Shown here: in pieces, positions 58,500-64,000 of the stretch
Numbering within the stretch: position 1 is the first letter of the stretch
Layout of the letters: each line of letters begins with the position of its first letter
Assembly (NCBI GenBank): GCA_905221605.1
Contig: CAJNDS010000226.1
Span: 1 to 64,000 of the forward strand
Origin: Symbiodinium natans
Taxonomy: Eukaryota > Sar > Dinophyceae > Suessiales > Symbiodiniaceae
DNA length: 64,000 nt
Direction: 5' to 3'
Notes under the pieces: generated by a model
The model's input: the letters and a program-made list of their open reading frames with translations, nothing else
The model's database searches: none
Told to the model about the DNA's origin: nothing
Program-made: the position numbers and the translations under genes

Positions 58500-59419
58500 C
58501 TTGGAATAGGGACGGCGTTTGCATCCTCTTTGGGGCCCTGCCCCCCTCTTTTCCGCAAATTCACCTGTGGAACCTCCAGTGAAAAGGTTTAGGGTCTAGG
58601 GCCTGGAGTTTCAAGGCACCCTTCAAAGCAAGTTTACCTAGCCCTTGCGCGGGATATTTCATAGGTCCCCTAATCTGGTGCAACACACCGGAAATTTTTT
58701 AAAGGCCCAACACCTGGAATCATAACGGGGAGCTCACACACCCCAAACCCCAAACCCTAAACCCTAAACCCGAAACCCTAGCCCTTCAGGATTTAGGCCG
58801 TTGGAGGCATCCCAATCTCCTAAGTCTTGAATTGTTCCTGGAAGAAGTGCCAAGGCCTGGAAGCTGGTGGACGCCAGGGGCCACGGCCAGGAAAGAAACC
58901 TTTTAGGGTCGAGAGGAACCCTAAACCCCCCAAAAAGTAAGCCCTAAAGCCTTAGCCTTGATGTAGGAACGCTAAACCCGCATGTTTTCAGAGCTTTCTA
59001 GGTGGGTGTCGAGGGCTTACGAAGTTTTAATGGGCTTTTGGGTGAGTGGTTTGCTGGGTTTTGGGGCTGGCGGTTGCAAAAGGGTCTAGGGTCTTGTTGG
59101 CCGATAGGCCATGCTCCTTACTGGGGTGTTTGCCATGGGGCCTAGTTGCTTTCGATTCGATGAGACGTGTTGAAGTACCGATAGCTCGACGTTCACCTAC
59201 CCATGAACCTCCAAAAGGCTTCAGTGTTGTAAGGAGTGTCTGCATCACGTTGAAGTACCGTAGCCCACGAGGGTGAGCGAACCCTGTCGCGTCACTTTCC
59301 AAAGGCCCCGCCCAAGATGTGCAAATTTGTCTTCACCACCTTGCCTCTAACCCGAACCTAGCGCAAATTACTAACACTTTTTGAGGATACACAGCGAGCG
59401 AGACAAACAGAGACAGAGA

Positions 59420-59456
<37 letters not shown>

Positions 59457-59740
59457 GGCGAGCGGGCTGGCGGGACAGGAGGGGGTGGTGGTGGCCTGGA
59501 AAGACAGATCCTGGCTTATCCCACCATCATGCACCTTGCAACTGAGGACGCTCTTGGGATAAGAATGTGCAGATCTGTGATGACACAGGATGTGGGACTC
59601 ATGTAGGATAAGCACCCACGGGTGAGAAAGTGGGCGCGGGCGCATTCCTGGCTTGTGCAAGCTTCGCGCAACCTCTTGGGCATCGCGCAGAGCATGCTTC
59701 GTGCCAGGGGTCGACTTCGAACGGGATGGTTTGACTTCAC
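58500..59740. other. No firm gene; telomere-like tract and GA repeat
   Basis: A CCCTAAA-type tract lies at 58,741-58,783 and a (GA)n tract at 59,413-59,452. A - strand frame near 59,640-59,740 reads GTKHALRDAQEVARSLHK and may be an exon. Confidence 0.4.
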
Positions 59741-59748
59741 ACGCCCGC

Positions 59749-59931
59749 CTAATACGCTCCAACCCGACGAGGCTTCCAGGCCTCCAGGCGGAGTTCAGAC
59801 CACAAGGCCCGCGGTTTCCGAAGCCGAGGGTTGCATGGCTGAATCGGCTTCAGCTCAATGTTTAATTCGGACCGATAGGGGCGTGGAGGAGCCCTTTGCT
59901 GTCTCTGATGGTGATAGTTCCTGCACAGCAA
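59749..59931 (-). CDS. Candidate exon, unrecognised
   Basis: The open frame reads RPYRSELNIELKPIQPCNPR, then RALWSELRLEAWKPRR, ending at TAG. Composition is protein-like; no domain is recognised and the start is unclear. Confidence 0.35.
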   Translation of the reverse strand: MLCRNYHHQRQQRAPPRPYRSELNIELKPIQPCNPRLRKPRALWSELRLEAWKPRRVGAY

Positions 59932-60112
59932 AGGGCTCGTGCTTTACGGAAGTCGACAAGGCACCTGGTCAGTTCTCTAGATTTGGGTCCCTTTTTGGGG
60001 TGCCCTAATTCGAGGGGCCGGGCCGCCTTATAATAAGGCCCCCAAAGGGACCACATTCTAGAGAAATGACCACCTGTTGTGACGCTATCTCCTGATCGTT
60101 GTTGCGTGGGGC

Positions 60113-60171
60113 CTTCGTACAGCTTCGGGTGCTCCAAAGGGCCAAGGTGAGAAGTCAAGTGTCTCAGAACC
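60113..60171 (-). CDS. Candidate exon; acceptor in telomere-like tract
   Basis: After GGGTTTAG the 59-nt exon reads GSETLDFSPWPFGAPEAVR, with a GC donor AAG|GCCCC. No family is recognised. Confidence 0.45.
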
Positions 60172-60268
60172 CTAAACCCTAAACCCTAAACCCCGAAACC
60201 CCTCAACCCCTCAACCCCTAAACCCCCTCACCCCCTCAACCCCTAAACCCCTAAACCCCTAAACCCTC
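60172..60268 (-). repeat. Telomere-like tract (CCCTAAA, then CCCCTAAA/CCCCTCAA)
   Basis: Pure CCCTAAA units at the exon-proximal end grade into CCCCTCAAC and CCCCTAAAC units farther out. Related short tracts occur near 60,586-60,630 and 61,260-61,400. Confidence 0.92.
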
Positions 60269-60269
60269 C

Positions 60270-61740
60270 GGGTCTTGCCAGGAGGCAGTCATCGAGCCGC
60301 TGCTGACCGTGGTGTCGACCTTATGACTTTGATCTACTTTGCCCTTTTGGAGAATGAGGGATTTAGGTACCTTATATCTCCTATTATATACCCTTTCAGG
60401 GATTCTTTTGGGAGAATTCCACCGTTCCCTACTCAGAGCCAGTAAGTAATGCCAACAGATGTTGTCAGGTGTTGCTCTTGCGCAAAAGCACGATCTAAGA
60501 CCTAACAGAGAACATAAGTTTCACAAGTGTCATCATGCGGGGAGGGGTTTGAGCTGATCAGGGGTCTGGGGAGCTATGGTCCAAACCCTAAACCCCAAAC
60601 CATAAACCCTTAACCCCAAACCCCGGGTAGATGAAAAAGCAGTTTGAGGTGTGGTGCAAGGGAAGGGGAATGAACTGAAGAGCTTCGCGATTGCCTTGGG
60701 GGCCAATGCCTCACTTGCGACTCAAAAGAAGTTTTCACGTGCCACTTCGTTGCCTCACTTGTGACGCACTTGGGCTCCTATTTCACCCCCCAAACGCAGC
60801 TCACGCTGGAGAAGGGGTTGCGGCTCACCTGCGGCTAGAAGACGCAAGTGAGGCGGGATTTCTGGCTACCGCACCGGAGCATCAGAACATCCTCTCAAGG
60901 AAGGGGGGGGAGAAGAAGGGGGGGGGAAGGGAGAGCAATGCAGCATCAAAGCATCCTCTCTGGGGAGGGGGGGGGGAAGGGCAGCACCAGGGCGTATTCA
61001 ACCCTCAAAGCAGCGATGTTGAGCATTCAGCCGCTGGAAGCCACAAGCTTGACGGCCATGAAACGCTCCCTCGAACAGGAAAGCCAGATGCATGCGACAC
61101 TTTGAGTTCAGATGTGTCCATTCCCAAGCAAGACGCCGTCTCGTTCAAAACGCTCCCGACCAGCCAGAAAGGTATAACGATTATAGAGCCCTATGCAGGG
61201 GTCTTTGGCTGCAAGGGCGGCCGGTCTCTTAAACCTTCAGCTAAACCCCAATCCCCTGATCACACCACGGGCCTAAACCTTAGACCCTAAACCCCGCACG
61301 CTAAACCCTAAACTTTACTTAAACTGTAACCCCAACCACACCCACACCACAGGGGCCGGGTAGGCCCTAAACTGTAAATCTTAAACCCTAAACCCTAACC
61401 GCCCTTCCACGGGGGGGGGGGGGGGGGGCGCTGGCAGCCCGAGACCATATATATACATATGTGTGCATTATATATCAATTTATATACATACATATACATT
61501 TATGTATATATATATATATATGTAAATAATCGAATGACTTTGTTCATACACGGTTGGGGTTTAGAAGCCATGCAAGTTTTGGTCTTGACTGGGGGTTGAG
61601 AATTCCTATTGCGACCGCAGCACAGGCTGAGCAACGATGGCCTTGAATCCTGTCTTGGTGACTTCTGTCAGTCGAACGGATGCCGGCCCTGTTACCTCAG
61701 CCAGGGATGGAATACAGCCGAATTGGTCTTGCAGCGATCG
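60270..61740. other. No supported gene; tracts, G18 run and AT-rich block
   Basis: This stretch contains telomere-like words, a G18 run at 61,411-61,428 and a TATATA-rich block at 61,447-61,530. A + strand frame at 60,691-61,290 is open for 199 codons but is interrupted by G-runs and lacks motifs. Confidence 0.5.
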
Positions 61741-61742
61741 TT

Positions 61743-62422
61743 TTATGGAGTGCGACTCGCACTGTTACGGATTAACACTATTGCCGCAACCGAGCGCCAT
61801 CCTTGAGGCAACTGTAAGAGTACCATGAACACACTCTTGTTCTTGCCACTTGTGCCCAGGACATGCCAAGAAACTTCATCCGTCGGGGTTGTCACGACAA
61901 TGGGCACTTCTCCGAACGGCTTCTGGAAGGTGACGGTTGTCCACGCCTGGGTCGTTATTGTGACCTGACGGACCTCCAACGAGGCAACTCCTGCGGCGGC
62001 GGTGGTGGTGGTGGTGGTGGTGGTGGTGGTCGTCGTCGTCGTGGTGGTCGTGGTGGTGGTCGTGGTGGTGGTGGTGGTGGTGGTGGTGGTGGTGGTGGTG
62101 GTAGTGGTGGTCGTGGTGGTGGTCGTTGTGGTCGTGGTGGTCGTTGTAGTGGTGGTGGTCGTGGTGGTCGTGGTGGTCGTCGTGGTGGTCGTGGTGGTCG
62201 TGGTGGTCGTGGTGGTCGTGGTGGTCGTGGTGGTCGTCGTGGTGGTCGTTGTAGTGGTGGTGGTCGTGGTGGTAGTTGTAGTGGTGGTGGTCGTGGTGGT
62301 GGTGGTGGTGGTCGTCGTGGTTGTAGTTGTAGTCGTTGTAGTTGTAGTCGTTGTCGTTGTAGTCGTTGTCGTTGTTGTCGTTATTGTCGTGGTGGTGGTG
62401 GTGGTGGTGGTGGCCGTGGCAC
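61743..62422 (-). CDS. Thr-rich (mucin-like) protein with a lectin-like C-terminal module
   Basis: In one - strand frame the GGT/CGT/GTT triplet block (62,000-62,410 on the + strand) reads as about 135 residues of almost pure Thr with some Ile, Ala and Ser. It continues without a stop into GVASLEVRQVTITTQAWTTV, TFQKPFGEVPIVVTTPTDEV and SWHVLGTSGKNKSVFMVLLQ. The second part resembles H-type-lectin-like modules (VxITxxW..VxFxxPF..xPxVV), which in protists often follow Thr-rich linkers in secreted or surface proteins. The exon probably starts at AAAG|GT (62,422) and ends with a splice near 61,803; the frame itself runs to a stop at 61,743. Upstream, a Cys-rich stretch AHCYKSCRFCFGL at 62,431-62,504 may be the preceding exon. 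The N-terminus and any signal peptide are not seen. Confidence 0.6.
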
Positions 62423-62509
62423 CTTTGCGCCTGGCACGGCATGGTAGCTGTAATCAGTCCGAAACAGAAACGACAGCTCTTGTAGCAGTGTGCTTTGAGG
62501 CTGCCTCAG

Positions 62510-64000
62510 AAAATCCATGAAAGGAGCTATAACCCGGCCGCCTTCATGTTCGCTGTTGGAGGGTCGGCCTTCCATTTCAAGGCTCTATCAGAACCTGGCC
62601 GTGTCTACCCATGCTCTTGCCTGGGCGGCATTGGAGTGGAGGGTTGTTTAGGCAAGAAGCTCGAAGCCCCGTAGAAGGCCCCCCCCCCCTTTTTCGCCGC
62701 GGAAACCGAGTGAGAGATTGAAAGCTGAGCCTTTTAGCTGTGAGGGCGCGAAGACGGGAGATCCATGGCTGCTGGGGGGCCTTTTAAAGGGCCTCCTCGC
62801 AGCAAAGACAAGAGATCCGCAACCATTCAGAAGGGCTTCAGTTCCACACCTCGTGAACCTGCAGAGCCTTAGTTACTCCTTAGTTGCCTCCAAACCGTCA
62901 AGAACTGTGCCGGTGGTGCTTGCAGTTGTACATGTCCTGGATCTGCAAGATGTCACCTGAGTGGTGACTTGCCAAAGGCTACTCTCTTTCTTGTATGCGA
63001 AAAGGCTAGAGACTTGGTGCTGGTGCTGGTGCTTCTTAAACAGTGAAGAAGCTCCGTGACTTCACATACCGAAGAAGTAGGAAAGAAGTTTCAAGTCGAA
63101 GGGTTCTGAACTCCAAAATCCGAGAGACCTAAAGGGAGTTAGGGGCTCCCTTCATTCCTTCGCGAGATAACGAGCTACTCTCTAAGTCATATTCAGAACT
63201 TGCTGAAGAGATAAAGGAGAGCTGTCTTCATTTTTACTGAGGGCAAGAGAAATTTGTCATGCTCCTTCCTTGCTAGTGAGAAACAGATTGGAGCTTTGAC
63301 TCCCTGTTGCTTTTGTTCATAGCGAGACAGACTCTGAATTGCTTAAAAAGGTAGACCCCAGGTAGAAAAACTCCAAAATCCGAGAACGACTCCTCGAAAG
63401 CCCTAACACCGACGGAATGAAAAAGCTGGATGTGATTACAAGCACTGCCCACGGCCAGCAAACAAGACCGGTGTAAGTGCAAGATTTGCTTGGTTGGGGA
63501 GTGACGCAAGGGGGCCTTGGTAGGTTAAACTTTCCTGTCTTGCGGAGTAGTCTGAGTAGTCTCCTAGGGGTGGGGAGGGCCGAGGCAGGGGGGGTCTGCG
63601 AAACTTTTCCCACTTCCCTGCACCCCCCACCCAAACCCCAAAACCCTCAACCTTCAACCCTAAGCCCGTCAACCCTGTCCGCCTGCCGAAAGGTGCCACC
63701 GCTGCCCGACGACGGAATTGTAGCCTGGGTGGTAAAAGAAAGACGTTTTGACTTGCTTCTCACGAGCTCGGTACGTCAGAGAAATGAAACCAAACTAAGC
63801 AATGCAAGAAGCTGGGAATTGTCAATAAAACCGGAACGAACACTCACAGGCACTCATATAATGGCACACAACTCAGCGCACCCTCGTCATAATCCACCGT
63901 ACAAAATCCTGAGCCCTACCCCCCCCCCCCCCCCCCCCCGCCCCCCCACCCAAAAATCTCGGCTGAAAGCTCGGCATCTAGAAGGGTTTCGGGTGGGGCC
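62510..64000. other. No supported gene; C-runs at the end
   Basis: Open frames on the - strand near 63,273-63,634 are weakly protein-like (ACNHIQLFHSVGVRAFEESF). C21 lies at 63,919-63,939. I assign no gene. Confidence 0.4.

Noticed and set aside
1-64000. Dinoflagellate spliced-leader relic sites, tRNA or rRNA genes
   Set aside because: I looked by eye for the spliced-leader core, tRNA T-loop words and rRNA signatures and saw none; a proper scan could still find diverged copies.

Overview
Organism. The window reads as nuclear DNA of a dinoflagellate. Three long spliced genes can be rebuilt by eye, and their 33 introns all end in AG followed by an exonic G, while the donors are a mixture of GC (13), GT (12) and GA (8). 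GC and GA donors with an AG|G acceptor are a known dinoflagellate trait. Plant-type telomere heptamers (TTTAGGG/CCCTAAA), tandem zinc-ribbon repeats and PPR proteins fit the same group. I cannot name the genus.

Layout. 1-17.3 kb: no gene I can support; a few short tandem repeats. 17.3-20.1 kb: a 0.8-kb tandem duplication with older, decayed copies. 20.6-21.6 kb: a lone reverse-transcriptase ORF on the + strand. 22.9-23.8 kb: a ~110-bp repeat rich in GTAAAAGCG. 23.8-27.6 kb: a 157-bp satellite with a nested three-part unit. 27.7-29.3 kb: short dispersed repeats. From 29.4 kb to the end the window is gene-bearing, and every gene I could resolve is on the - strand: a calcium-binding metallophosphatase/5'-nucleotidase (15 exons, 35,886 to 29,364), a PPR protein (13 exons, 39,306 to 36,630), an unrecognised gene near 40.1-40.8 kb, a three-repeat zinc-ribbon protein (48.5-48.9 kb), fragments of unrecognised genes at 51.8-52.8 and 54.0-54.4 kb, a retrotransposon-type aspartic protease exon (55.6 kb), an eight-exon unrecognised gene (58,006 to 56,109) and a Thr-rich extracellular-type protein (61.7-62.4 kb). 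This is a unidirectional, head-to-tail gene arrangement.

Most striking signal. Telomere-like heptamer tracts occur every 1-2 kb from 34 kb onward. Several end exactly at a predicted 3' splice site, so that TTTAG|G of the repeat is the acceptor. One 77-nt intron is mostly repeat, and one exon lies between tracts of opposite orientation. This suggests that telomeric repeats supply introns or splice signals in this genome.

Limits. Exon models were made by hand from phase, AG|G acceptors and protein-like reading. Single exons outside the three main genes are candidates. In this GC-rich sequence the antisense of a real exon is often open and looks protein-like, so the strand of isolated exons can be wrong.
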